Source: Gonocerus acuteangulatus (Eukaryota > Arthropoda > Insecta > Hemiptera > Coreidae). Taken from it: a stretch of DNA of 64,000 bases. Shown here in pieces: positions 1 to 12,600 of the stretch. A program made the translations under genes and the position numbers. Position 1 is the stretch's first letter, and the number at the start of each line of letters is the position of its first letter. The DNA lies in the NCBI GenBank assembly GCA_946811695.1, contig OX328125.1, positions 54,334,885-54,398,884 on the forward strand, read 5' to 3'. Below the pieces are notes generated by a model that did no database searches, was not told the DNA's origin, and worked only from the letters and a program-made list of their open reading frames with translations.

Positions 1-966
1 ATGACTCCATATAGACTATGGTTCTCTAAAGAGCCCAGCTCTATTAACTTGGAAATTTTTGGTTCTAAAGCCTTTGTGCATGTACCTAAACAGTTACGAA
101 GAAAATGGGACCCAAAAGGTAAAAAGGGTATATTTGTTGGTTATGGAGAGAATACTAAAGGATATAGGATTTATTTTGAAAGCGAACAAAAAGTTGAAAT
201 ATCCCGAAATGTGATTTTTGAGCCAGAACATGTCAGCAAAAATGTAAATATATTAACAAATAAAAAGGAAGGTGTACCATTGGGCCTAGATGCAAAAAGC
301 CCAGAACCAGAAGAAGAAGCTGCCCAACAGGAGACTGTCAATGGAAGTGATTCAGATGAAGAGTCATTCTACGGTTTTAATGAAGATGGTCCAGAAGATG
401 AAAATGAAACTCGATATCATCTTAGAGATCGTGAAGCATTGAGAAAACCAGAGCGGTATTCTCTTATTTCCTCTTCTCTATTTGACTCTCAAATTACCTA
501 TGAAAATTCTATGACAGGTGAATTGAAGGATAATTGGAGACAAGCTATTCAGAAAGAGCTTGATGGTCTAAATGATGCTGAAACCTGGACAGATAGGCCT
601 CATAATAGATCAGTAATAACATCTAAATGGGTTTTTAGGATTAAAACTGATAACAAAAATCAGCCATTAGAGTACAAAGCTAGACTGGTGAGCTATGAAG
701 AAAAGAATGATACAGATATTTCAGATCTTTATGCTCCGGTGGCCAAACTCACATCATTGAGAATTATTTTAGCTGTTGCATGTCAAAAGAACTATCCTGT
801 TTATCAGATGGATGTTCAAGGCGCATTTTTATATAGTGAAATTAAAGAAGACGTATATGTGTTTCCACCTGAAGGACTTAATATACAAAAAGGCAAAGTT
901 CTAAAACTAAACAAGGCACTTTATGGCCTAAAAAACTCTCCTCGATACTGGAGTGAGATTACTTAA
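1..966 (+). mobile_element. Ty1/copia pol relic (integrase C-terminal part plus partial reverse transcriptase)
   Basis: The open frame of 321 residues starts inside the integrase, with MTPYRLWFSKEPSSINLEI and FGSKAFVHVP followed by GIFVGYGENTKGYRIYF. The copia-type RT follows: SKWVFRIKTD, YAPVAKLTSLRIILAVA, YQMDVQGAFLYSEIKEDVY and LNKALYGLKNSPRYW. The YVDD active-site block, RNase H and LTR are missing, because the frame stops shortly after SPRYW. A-R-L-V is followed by a degenerate stretch, so the copy is defective. It lies within the AREL1 intron that must precede the last HECT exon, in opposite orientation, and extends left off the window. Confidence 0.9.
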
Positions 967-1700
967 TTTTAATTGAAATGTAGGACTTTTTTTGTGAACC
1001 GTAAATAATAGTTAAATTAGATGTTTTGTTTGTTTAAAACACATTGTATTCATTTCAGTATTGTAATTGTATTATTAGTATGTTTATTTGTTTGTTTTGA
1101 AATATTTTCATTGAGGGTGGGTATGAAACCTAGCAGTTCAAATATTTCTTTGTATTACAAGTATATCTATGTCTCCATGACAACGAAAAACAGATGAAGT
1201 ATGACAAAAGAGAGCTTTAGACTGGAATGTACAATACTTATTGAAAAGTGCTAATTATAATACTTTTTACTCAAATAGTGTTTTACTTAATGCCCTTTGA
1301 GTGTTTTCTAATAATTTCTCTGAGAGAATTTAAACATAATAATCACCACGATTTCACAACATTTTTGGGATATTGGGAGCCAAAAATACCTATGCCTTTC
1401 AAATAAATATTTTTTTCCTTGGAATTATTCCGTTATTATTAAAACATAATCAAAATAATTATATCTTATTTTAGATTAATGATAAACATATGAAGAAAAT
1501 GTTCATCTCAATTGGATGTTTAAATATATTTTTTTCTGATGTTAATAATTGGTTTGAAAGGGGGTTTCATTCAATTTCCCAAGTCGAAATACTAATAAAA
1601 AAAGGTACCTAGCATATTAATACAAAACTATATGCGCTAAGAATTGTTTTGCATGGATTTTGCCAAAAAAAAAAAATAGTGTTCCAGTGAGTGGGTGCTG
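967..1700. other. AT-rich sequence without recognised features
   Basis: AREL1 intron. I looked for the missing HECT C-lobe (a cysteine-containing L-P-x-A-x-T-C-F-N-type segment) on the minus strand and did not find it. Confidence 0.5.
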
Positions 1701-1705
1701 GTTAA

Positions 1706-1962
1706 CCCATTCGAGACAACGATTTTTTTCGAACACGGCCCTCCGGAGCTCTGGAAAATTGATATTGCGAGGAGTGGATTGAGCACCATATATTTTTTTT
1801 TCCCCTTTACTTCACAGATTTCAATAGATCAAGAAAACTAATATTTCTACAACTAGTTTACCCAGAGTAACTGATAATTGCGCAATATCATTATTATGGT
1901 TATTGCACACATGGTGTGCAGGCCGACTTCGTAGCCTCGGAAATCAATTGGTCTCGAATGGG
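1706..1962. mobile_element. Short piggyBac-like MITE
   Basis: Perfect 12-bp terminal inverted repeats CCCATTCGAGAC (1706-1717 and 1951-1962), with weaker extension. The left flank is TTAA (1702-1705), and ATAA (1963-1966) follows the right end, one change from the piggyBac TTAA target duplication. It is 257 bp with no coding capacity and is inserted next to or within an older repeat. Confidence 0.6.
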
Positions 1963-1966
1963 ATAA

Positions 1967-2205
1967 CAAACTGGTCTGTTGTTTTAGGCAGACTATTTTT
2001 CTGGCAAATTCCATCAAAATCTGACAACTTTTGTAAAAATTAATTTCGTTTAGAGCCTTCTGCTCAAATTCAGGAACATACATATGCTTTTGGTCCCCCG
2101 ACAAACCTATGTAATGTACTGTATAACATTCAGTATTCTTTTCCGTACATGGCTACCATGCATGTGCGAACGCCAGCGGACACATTTTCGTGACACTCTC
2201 TTGTA
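1967..2205 (-). repeat. Fragment related to the internal part of the piggyBac-like element at 13.2-14.5 kb
   Basis: Minus-strand text near 2030-2110 (encoding MYVPEFEQKALNEINFY) is nearly the same as plus-strand 13800-13885 (IYVPEFEQKALNKINYY). The adjoining GTACATTACATAGG-type sequence is shared too. It may be decayed transposase coding sequence; I could not assign it to a domain. Confidence 0.5.
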
Positions 2206-2286
2206 ACATGTTTTTTTTTTTTTTTTTTTTCAGTTTGGTCATTGCTAAAGCATATTTATGCTAAAAGTAGTGTACATGCAGAGGGC

Positions 2287-2365
<79 letters not shown>

Positions 2366-2366
2366 T
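2287..2366. repeat. (TA)n microsatellite
   Basis: About 80 bp of nearly pure TA, with two short imperfections. The window holds at least nine similar arrays, several of them next to dispersed repeats. Confidence 0.95.
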
Positions 2367-2571
2367 TGTATAGAACATTTGAACAAGCGGTTTTTTCTCC
2401 TTTAGACTTCTCCTTATTTTACTTATTCAATGAAGCCCTATCTTGAATTTAATTGAGGTTAAGGTAAATCATTCGCACAAAACCAAAAACTATGAAATCA
2501 ACACAGAAAAAAACATTTTGAACATGGTCTATTTATTATTATGGTATTATTATCTCCTCTTAAATCATTAC

Positions 2572-2760
2572 CTCCAGCTCATTTTCATCAAATATGCTCA
2601 AAAGATTGTCAGGTATTAGATCATTTAGACCTCGGAGAAAAGCTTCCACTTCATCCTTCAAACTGGTTGCAAGCCTGTACTGAGCTAATGCATCAAGGTA
2701 CTGATGTTTTGTTGTATTATGTACCCGTATCTTACTGCCATTAGGAACCAACTCGACGAC
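2572..2760 (-). CDS. AREL1: AREL1 exon 15 (last in window): HECT hinge side
   Basis: Acceptor TTTTAG|GTCG and donor CTGGAG|GTAATG. Encodes VVELVPNGSKIRVHNTTK, YLDALAQYRLATSLKDEV and LLSIFDENELE. The open frame runs two codons past the donor to a stop, but the family continues after ENELE with the catalytic C-lobe, so the splice is preferred. The remaining exon or exons must lie left of position 1. Confidence 0.92.
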
Positions 2761-4067
2761 CTAAAAATAGAACACATGAACACTCCAAGAACTAGCGCCT
2801 TGCAGACATAAATACCTGAATAATAAATTTTAAAAAAAATTAGTTTTAACTAATTCACAACAGGTGGCATGCCATGAGGATTGAGAGCCACTTTCAGGGC
2901 AAGGACATTTCTTCACTTCGTGACTGAAAGTCACCACTGTGACAGCTTCTTGCTATATCCAACAGTATGATTTGTAAGCTCTTAGTCACTCCCATATCTG
3001 CTTGAGTTCATAAAATGCATTTCAAGCCTATTGAATAGGCATTTCCACTGCTACCCGGTCCCTTTACATAGTTCAGGTCTCTCTGAAGGGCATTATTTAC
3101 CAGTTGATGTGTACATAAAAGATCATATTACATAGGTATTATACCAATACTGAGATATTCGAGTTGATACCCTTTTTTTTTAAGCCTGCTGTTGATTGGT
3201 ATGAAACCCAGAATGTGAGAATGGTAGCAGACAACTTTTTAAAGAAAGAAATAACAAAAGCGTATTAGGAGAAATGAGAATAAATGGGCGGTGGAGGCTC
3301 ATTTTAATGCCATCCTGTGAAGCCAGGAGAGTGATTCGGGTTCTGTTCCACGGGCATCTAATGTGGGTTGCCATATTGTAAGGGTTAAATAAAAAAGTAA
3401 AATTCATTTTTTAAATAGCAGATAAGATATATTTACCTTAAATAAAAAGTAACTTACTTTATTTAATTGGCCAGTTTGATCATATTCCTCTTCTACAAAG
3501 AATAAATCCATGTCTTCAACATCATGTTCTAATATGTATTTAACTTTTGATAAATACAAATCAGGATCATCTTGCTCAAAATACTGGAACAAAACAAATT
3601 TCATTAAACAATTATAACCAAAAACATGTATGTTTAGCTAGAAGGTGGTCCTTTTTACGAATATATATTTTCTTCTTAACTCTCAGCCTGGAGGAGGGGC
3701 ACCCTGGGATGTTTGTATGATCTGAGGTAGGAAAGTAGAGAATATCCTGGGGAGGAGAAGAAGCTTTCTTTCTCAGTATGCTCCTTGAGCAGGTAGGAGA
3801 GGGTCAGTCTTAATGCTGAAATCCTCATTAATTAATCTCTCTCTAAACCAAAATGCTATAGAAGTCAATGAGACTCCATCCCCCTCTACCTTGGTTCCCT
3901 CCTTATTTATTATTTATATCTTGATCTGTGGGTAGTGAATCGTGAAATTTACTATTCAGTACTTTCGGATTTCGTCATTATGTCAGCTTTATAAGAGGGT
4001 TTCATATCTATGGGAAACATGCAGAACGCAAACAAGACTGCTTCCTTTTTATGGATTTTCAAAAAAT

Positions 4068-4107
<40 letters not shown>

Positions 4108-4346
4108 TGGGAGAATTAGTATGCATTGATGAGATGTTGGACCGTACTCATTAATCTTGTCCATTAATAATTTGTTTACCATAAATTCTATTAATATAGA
4201 AGGAGTATGAATTTCACTCCAAAGACCATGTTCCGGTGGACGGATTCTGCTGGTTAACGAACTTGATCTTTCAAATTTGAAGAAAGATTTTTGTACCAAA
4301 TTTCATCAAAATTGATCCATTTTTGGAGCAGCTACAGTGCAAACAG

Positions 4347-4400
<54 letters not shown>

Positions 4401-6637
4401 AATTTGAACCACCGTTATTTTTGTTCTCTAGGGGTTCTGAACCGTAAAATTTGCTAGTCTGTGCTTCCGGATTGCGTTATGGGGTTCCTCCCTATGGAGG
4501 GAGGGAGGAACCGCCCTAAAAAGAAAAGGCATCAGCCCTATCCTGGCTAGGAAAGGGTGGTGACCTATAGATAGCCCGTCCTAAAATTCTGAGTTAATTA
4601 TAATGGACGTTAAAATTTAAATAAAAATAAATACATTACTGTAGGTATTACTTACCTTGTAGTGTACTCTGAGTCCAATTAACTGAGCCAAGAATGACCT
4701 AGTAAAACGAGCTCTAACAAGCTGCCTATAACCTCCACCTAAAGCAGATTCATACAAGCACTTCCCAACTACTCGTCCAGCAAACTCATAATATTTCAAT
4801 TTCAAATTTGGTGGTCTTTTTTGGTTGGGATGCACCAAAGCCTGAAAAAAAAAATGAAATTATTCAGGATGCATTGATTTTTAAAATTTTCTGACCAATT
4901 TAAATTACTTCCCTAATAAAATTAAATAATAAATTGAAATTATTGGTTTATTCTTACTTGTTGATTGTCAGAAAACCCCTTAAACAATAGGTTTTTGGGA
5001 TCAAATAAAGCTGCACAAATTAGCTGAAACCATTCTCTTCTAAGACCTCCCCAATCGACTCCTGGAATATATCATAACTTTTATATACACAATAGAATTT
5101 GAATAACTTGTCACTCTTTATGTAAATAAATGAGTTTTTTTTCACAAGGTGCAATCAGAAGATTGATTAAATAAATTCTTCAGTATTTTAAAGTAGTAAT
5201 GTTATGTTGTTAAATTTGATTTTTCGAATAAACTCTACGTGAATAAGTTTAGGCACACAATAATCAAAAAACAGCATTTGAAGCATTCCTGAGAGATGAA
5301 GATTAAAATAGTATAATATCTATTTTAATCTTCAGCTCTCAGGAATACTTGGTGTTGTTAATAAAATCATTTCATTTTAGTTCTTATTTTTCTTCTTCTG
5401 TTCTTATTTAAACTACAAAATGTAGTTTTATTCTATTATTATGACTGACGCTTACTGTCTCCATCTCGGTAATCTAGAATGTCACTCCTTATGTACATTG
5501 ACAACAAATACCAATTCATTTCTTATTAAAAAAAAATGTCGTTTTATTCAAGTATTATGTCCAAACCTCTTGGCAATCCCTATTCTAACTTAATAATTTC
5601 TACAATATATTTTTTTCTTTGTATATATAGGCCCAACTTTAATCCTATTATATATCATAAGCTGTAGATTTAATAATGATTAAATACAACATACCCTGTT
5701 CCCCTTGAAATGTAATTTCAAAATTTCTGCACCAATCACCCACTGAAAATCCTTTTGCAGCTTTCAACGACTGAAATAATACAATTTTATTAATAATACA
5801 AAAAAATCACCCAAAATCAATATTATTTAAAGATTCAAGCTTACAGATTCAAGTAGCTTCTCCCGATTAACTTTCATAGAAAGCTTTTCGTGAAAATGCT
5901 TATGATGAAACCTTCTCACTTCGTGATAAAAAAATTCCTGTTTATCTTTGAAAGTTTCAGATCCGCCTGAAAGAAATAATAAAATTTAATACAAGTTATA
6001 CCCTTAATTAGAAATTTCTTAAAATAAAAATATAATAATACCAATATTTTTAAGTAGAAAGTGTGTGAAAGTTGCAGCAATAATATTCCTATCTCGAGAC
6101 ATGAGTTCAACTTTGGGCTGACAACCATCATCGATAATAAATGATGGAAATGAAGTTTGATTGTTTTCACTAAGAAAATGAAACTGAAACAGTAAATATA
6201 ATGAAAATAATGTACCCGAAATAGAAACACGAGTAAAATCATTATTTAATATTATATTTTACCTTTGTGGAAGGACAAAGACGAAATGTAATCAGTCTCT
6301 TTGGTATAAATTTTAGAACAAATTCTTTAATAGTTAGCTGTTTTGGTGAAATGTACACAAGAACTTTTCTTGGTTTTAAATATTTTTCCCCTTGAAAACT
6401 GAGAAGTCTTGCTTCGTACCAGGTATTATGATTTCGAACATTCTTCTGAACAATAGCAGCATCTGTAGCTAAGAACAATAAAAAACTATAATAAATATAA
6501 ACATTTTTATAAATCAAGTGTATGAGAAAATGAATGATATTGAGGTTGCACTCATAAAAAAACATTTGAAAAATGTCTTCAAATCTTTATCGATCCTACC
6601 TATGTAGTAGATATCGAAAATGACCGTTGAAATTTGT

Positions 6638-6684
<47 letters not shown>

Positions 6685-9600
6685 CGTGCATGCGTGTGTG
6701 TGTGTGTGTGTGTGTGTGTGCCTGTGTGTGTCTGTTTAAACGATAGCAGGTACAGGTTTTGTGCCCCGAAACTTGGTATTTAGCATTCCCATAACAAATG
6801 ATTGGACGAGTTCATTAGCCAGCTAGATCAGTCCACCTGAAGGGGGAGGACCTGTGAGATTTGGACCAGTGCATTGGCCAGCCGAAAACCCAGATCTCAC
6901 GTTGCTTGATAGTTTGGCGAGTGGTTGGCTTAAGTCGCAAGTGTACAAAGAACCCATTTATGACATAAACCACCTGATAGGAAGGATTCGTGAATCATTT
7001 GTGGAAATGAGAGCTAACCATGATGAGATAGCAAGGACTAGACCAGGTATCGTCAGCTTGTTCTGCGAGAACTGTGCTGTAAGAATGTTTATAATTTTCT
7101 ATGTATTTTTTTCATTTTTTTTTTTTTTTTAATCAACTTTTATAATCATTAAATATTGATTTCATCAGGAATAATTTTCATTTATTTCTGATAATATCAC
7201 AAAAAATAAACATAATATTACTTTTATTTATTTGATGTTTTTTCACTCTAGAATTCCAGTTACATTATGAAATTGAGAGATAATTAGGCAAAATGATTAG
7301 GAGATAATTAGGGATATTTGGGAGATGTTAGGCTTTTGATTAATTGAGGGCATTTTTTGCCTAATTTTACCCCCTGAAGTATTGTCATTAACCTGTGATA
7401 CACTCTGCATTATAAATAAATCCTCCTTTCCTCCTTCAGAAACATAACACAAAAAATTGACTAATAATTTTCAGAATAAATTAGCAACTTACTGCTAAGA
7501 GCAACACAGTCAAAAGATCCATTACAAAGAGTCATGCCACCATAAGATATCTGAACTTTATAACAGCCTTCCTTTGCCATTACAAGCCCGAGCATAATTC
7601 TGCTATAAGTTCTGTCATATTCCAAGCTCCATGCACATTCCGTTGCTTCAGCAACATCACCAATCTATCCATACCAAAAAAATTATTAAAAAGCAAATAA
7701 ATGAAAAGTTTAAGAAGGGTAATGATATATTTTAGGAAAATGAAGGGGTTTTGCAATACTTTGGCTTTACCTTTTTTACTTACAAACTTTGAAAAATTTG
7801 TTTAATCATTAGGTGGTTAATTTTATGGAAAAATAAGAGCAAAGTTACATATTAAGCCAAATAAAAGAAGAAAGATACTTTAGCTGTTTGTATTATGCTG
7901 ATAAATAATAATAATAAATAAATTATAAGAAATTTTATTGCAGCAATTTCCTAGTTTTTTTCTTTTTGATGTGTATTGGCGTATCAACGGGGATTGCTGC
8001 CCTTTTATTAATTTCCTAGTTAAACACATTTATGGTTCTTTCTTAGTTATGAATGAATATAAAATAAGTTTATAACTAAAGTAAGCCAAAATAATTCTTG
8101 CAGAGGCCCGGTGGCCATGGGTGTTAAGGCGTGAGCACTTAACACTCTGTGCCATGGGTTGTGGGTTCGATTCCCACTACGGGGTTGGTGTTTTTCTTTG
8201 GAAAAAAAGTAAAGGCAGTAGCCCTTTCCTGGCTAGAAAAGGGCGGTGACCTATAGACAACACATCCTAAAATTCTGTGTTAATTATAATGGGTGTTAAC
8301 ATTTAAATAAATAATGATCCTGTAAAAATAAATTAAACATACTGAAGCAAGCAATTAAAAAATCCCCCCCCCCAAAAAAAACAAAAAAAAAAACAAAAAA
8401 AAAAACATAGGGGTGATTGTTGTTATATCAATTGATTTATTTATTTTTGGGAATAGAAAGAAAAACTTTTGCAAATCATTATATAACAAAATAATGTATC
8501 AGAAAAAAAAGTATTAAAACTAATAAATATGAATTAATAATTAATATAAAAATATTAAATGTCATACCAATTTTATAGAAACAGAATATCCAACAGTTGG
8601 ATCCTCATTTTCTGGAAATCTGCACAAGTTGTTAAATTCATCTCTAGGTTCCAGAGCCAAGCTGTGAGCAAGACCAACAGTACAAATGACAGTAGAAGAA
8701 GGACGGACGAAAGAAGTTTTAATTGGATCTGGAGGCCCTAAAAGTGAAAATAAACAAAGAAATATTTGAAAAAATGAGAAAATACTTATTGATGGAAACG
8801 TGAGCAACTATTATTAGGACTTTGAGGTTGAAATGTGAAAGAATTTTAGGGGTTGCTTCATGAAAGAATTTTTGAAAAAAAGGCAGGCTCATAGGATTAT
8901 AACTCATCAAGCTGTCTGATGGTCATCTATGTTATTTAATACCTGTAAGTCACCTGGTTGTGATGGAATATACACAGCATTGTTGCAGAAAGGGCTAGAA
9001 TATTTATGCTCACTAATTAAGCTACTCAGGAGTAGTCTGGCCTGGGGATACATCCCAGGCAGATGTAGTGAGGTAAAAGTGGTGTTTATACCAAAAACAA
9101 GAAAACCCACATACGAGGAAGCTGAAGCCTTCAGACCAATATGCTTATCTTCATTTCTCTTGAAGACAATGGAGAAGGGTTTGAACAGACACTCGGGGAC
9201 AACCAATACTTGGATTGGTTACCTGAGATACCAACTTGTCTACCAAAAAGGCAAATTTTGTGAATCAGGATTACACAGAGTGGTAAGCGTGATTGAGGAC
9301 TCATATTGAGGATATTGAAGGAGCATTTGGTAACACATCAATTGTTGTAGTTACTACTGCCCTGAAGGTCTTTGACAAAGAGAAGTGTGTCACATAATTG
9401 GTAAGATATATGTTAAGTAAGAAGATAATATATGCCACCAAAGGGAGCAGAGACATGAAGGTTAAGGCTGTTACAGTGTATCCACAAGGAGGAGTGCTCT
9501 CATTGCTGTTATGGAGCATGTTGGTGGACATTCTACTGGAAAAACCCAATGACACAGGATATAACACCATTGGGTATGCTGATGATATTCTAATAACTAT

Positions 9601-12600
9601 CAAAGGCAAGATTCAGTTGGTATTGACAGATTTAAGGGAAACTAAAGATTACGGCAGATTGGTGCGATGAGAAGGAGCTAAATATCAATCCCAAGAAAAC
9701 AGTCCTGGTTCCCTTCACTAACAGAAGAAAATTGGAGGGACTGAGGAACCTGAGCTTTAAGAGGGAAGAGGAACTCTATAGTAAAAGAGTAAAGTATTAA
9801 TTGTTGTTTTGGGACAGCAATTAGACCATGGGCGTATATAGAAAATAATTTTGGAGGGGCTGGAAAAATTTCGGGGGGGGGGGGGGGCTGAGAACATTTC
9901 CGGTGTATGGAATACTAACAATTTAGATCTTGGAAGAGTTTTAGCCAACTTAAACGCTATTACACCCAAAATAAAATATGTTTTATGAACTAAATGATCT
10001 TATTTAATTTATTTTTAAGGGTTTTATGACATTTTTACCGATCAAATCAAAATTTCGGGGGGGGGGGGGGGTGCAGCCCCCCGCCCTTATATACGCCCAT
10101 GAATTAGACTGGAAGAACAACACTTTGATAACTAACAAAGCCACAAGGTTATTTTGGACAAGGAGGATCCTTTGCGGGAGGAACAGGGGCATTAGTCCTT
10201 GAATAACACACTGGATATACATAGCACTGATAAGACCAGTGATTACTTATGATTGTGAGGTATGGTGGCATAAGACGGCCATCATGGCAAACTGTACCAA
10301 GTTAAGATAGAACAGAAGGAACATAGACTGGGGTGTTTTCTAATCACAGGAGTTATGAGGTCTACTCTTGTGATATTATGGAAATTTTCATTGAAATGGA
10401 GGCAATGAAATCAGCCTATAGGATGATAAGCAAGATGTAATCAGTAACCCTAAAGGAGAATAGGACAAGCTCAAACAAGAGTTTTACTTACATCAGGGAG
10501 GTTTCAGAATCGACATCTATGGGCCCACTGCCATTTGTGGGATTATCAATGGCTTGTGCTAAAGGGGCAATAATAGCAAAAGCCGGGGTCTCCCGTGGTA
10601 TAGTGGCTAGCACGCTAGATTCATAAGGGGGAGATGGTGGGTTCGATCCCCACCAGCGACATGAATTTTCTCATCTCAGGGCTAAAAAAAAAAAAAAAAA
10701 AAAAAAACAGAAGAAAGTTTGGGAAAAGAAGAAAATAATCCATACAAAGTCCTTCATAGACCTTAGAAAATATAGGCAAGAAGGAAAGTAAGGTCAGAAG
10801 AGACTTGAGGCAGATGGCAGCAACTGTCTTGGGCCACTGAACAAACATAAGCATACTATGAAGATAAGGTTATCACACAGATGGTCCAAAGACAAGAATG
10901 AGACACCTAAGCATGTTACATTTGAATGTGTAGCATTGGAAAGGAAACGGTTCCTACATTTTGGAACCCTGATGAGGATGAAATCAGATCGACGAAAGTC
11001 AAGCAGTATCTGAGGTTCATCAGGAGTTTAAGCTAAGATCTGAACATTTCTTGGACTCAAACAGCACCCTGTATGGCGAAGGGTATGAGTCATGACAAAT
11101 CTAATCTAACCTATGCAGTTCCTGCCAATGGGCTTTTTTATTTATCTCAGAGAATAAATTGATATCAACAAAACTTGTATTGGCTTTTAAGGCATTGTTA
11201 TTTTAAAGAAAAGTGCTGATATTTAAAAGTTTTATGCTAATGAATATAAATTAAAAATAAATAAAAGTTACCAGGAAGAAATGTTTTGAAGAAAGGACTG
11301 CCATTAATATGAGCGTTCCCAATGAGTATAGATATTTTATACTGTCCTGCCTGCCTGACTGTAAACTTGACTACAGCAGTATTAGCACTTAGGGGCTCAG
11401 TTCCACCAAGCTCGACAAGTGTAGCAACTCTTCGATGTCCTTCACACTCACTTACTTCAACTACTAGCCGATCAGTGTCACAAATTGGGTACGGTTGGCC
11501 ATTTCTTTGATAGAACTGAAATGAAGTAAAATTATTATAAAGCATGAAAATAGAACATCGTTTTTGTGGCAATCCTATTCCAGCCTAGAAAAAATAAATA
11601 CAAACTCCGTGGTTTTTATGACAACAAATTTATTTTTTTACACAAATTTGTATCACCTAAAAAAATTTTCTATTGTGAATAAGATACCTTGGTAATTTTC
11701 TTAACTTTAAAAATTGAGAACTGAAGCCATTTAACTTCCACAATAATTTTCATTATTCTAGATTCTTTTGAAGGGACACAGATGATTATGACTAAAGTAC
11801 ATGTCTATTTCGATCTATGTTAATTATAAATCTTATTTTAAATCTTTTAACTAATGGTAACTATGATAATTTGTCAATACAAAGAGAAAACATGATATAT
11901 TAAAATTAAATCAACGGAACGATTTCTTACTGTTTTGAAGATATTTTATTGTATACTGCTCTGGCATATTTCTGTGCTAATCTTTTATCTCAATACATAC
12001 TGTACTAATTCTACAAATTTAAATGACATTATAATATGACCAAGCCCGGTGGTCGTGAGTGTTAAGGTGTGAGCACTTAACATTCCGTGCCAAGGGCCTT
12101 GGGTTTGATTCCCACTATGGGGTCGTGGCTTTTTTTTGAAAAAAAGAAAATGCATCAGCCCTGACCTGGCTAGATAACCCATCCTAAAATTCTTAGTTAA
12201 TAATAATGGACGTTAAAATTTAAATAAACAAATGATAGATGATAGATATGACCAATACAAGTAAATCATAAACCTCTTCAGAAATATTAGGGACCTCGGT
12301 AACATAATTTGCAACACACCCAAGGGTAAAATAAGAGATTCTGGGTTCAAAGCCCAGTCTGGTGAGTTAATTTTTCTAAAAAATAAAGATTTGAAAATTG
12401 ATTTATTTCTATCAAAATGAATCTCTACCATCCAATAAAACGAAAGATATTATATACTTAAATAGAAAATACAATTATTTAACTAATCTGCTTTTAATTA
12501 ATATATTTTGTTTTACATTTTTTAGTTACTCTTTTAGCCTTTTCTCTCTTATAATTGTGATTTATTTTAACCCTGTGAATTCAAATAAAAATTTGATGAT

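Larger units (their letters stand above)
8915..11130 (+). pseudogene. Jockey/R1-type non-LTR retrotransposon, decayed RT
   Basis: Plus-strand fragments read CKSPGCDGIYTALLQKG, VVFIPKTRKPTYEEAEAFR and PICLSSFLLKTMEKG, then YPQGGVLSLLLWSMLVDIL and GYADDILITIKG (the YADD active site near 9577-9588). Several frameshifts and stops are present. Traces of the post-RT region (VRPVITYDCEVWWHK-like) continue to about 10300. The 3' end, near CTAATCTAACC, is at about 11110. It is interrupted by a MITE at 9827-10101 and a SINE at 10586-10707. The LINE lies opposite to AREL1 in the intron between exons 6 and 5. Confidence 0.8.

Noticed and set aside
1853..2104. Possible AREL1 last exon on the minus strand
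   Set aside because: The translation does not resemble the HECT C-lobe, and the same text recurs at 13.8 kb within a transposon-like element.
8102..8180. Possible tRNA gene (good B box)
   Set aside because: The head does not fold into a full cloverleaf and is followed by the SINE body and tail. Several dispersed copies share it. The same reasoning applies to the heads at 10586, 17484, 32902 and 42767.
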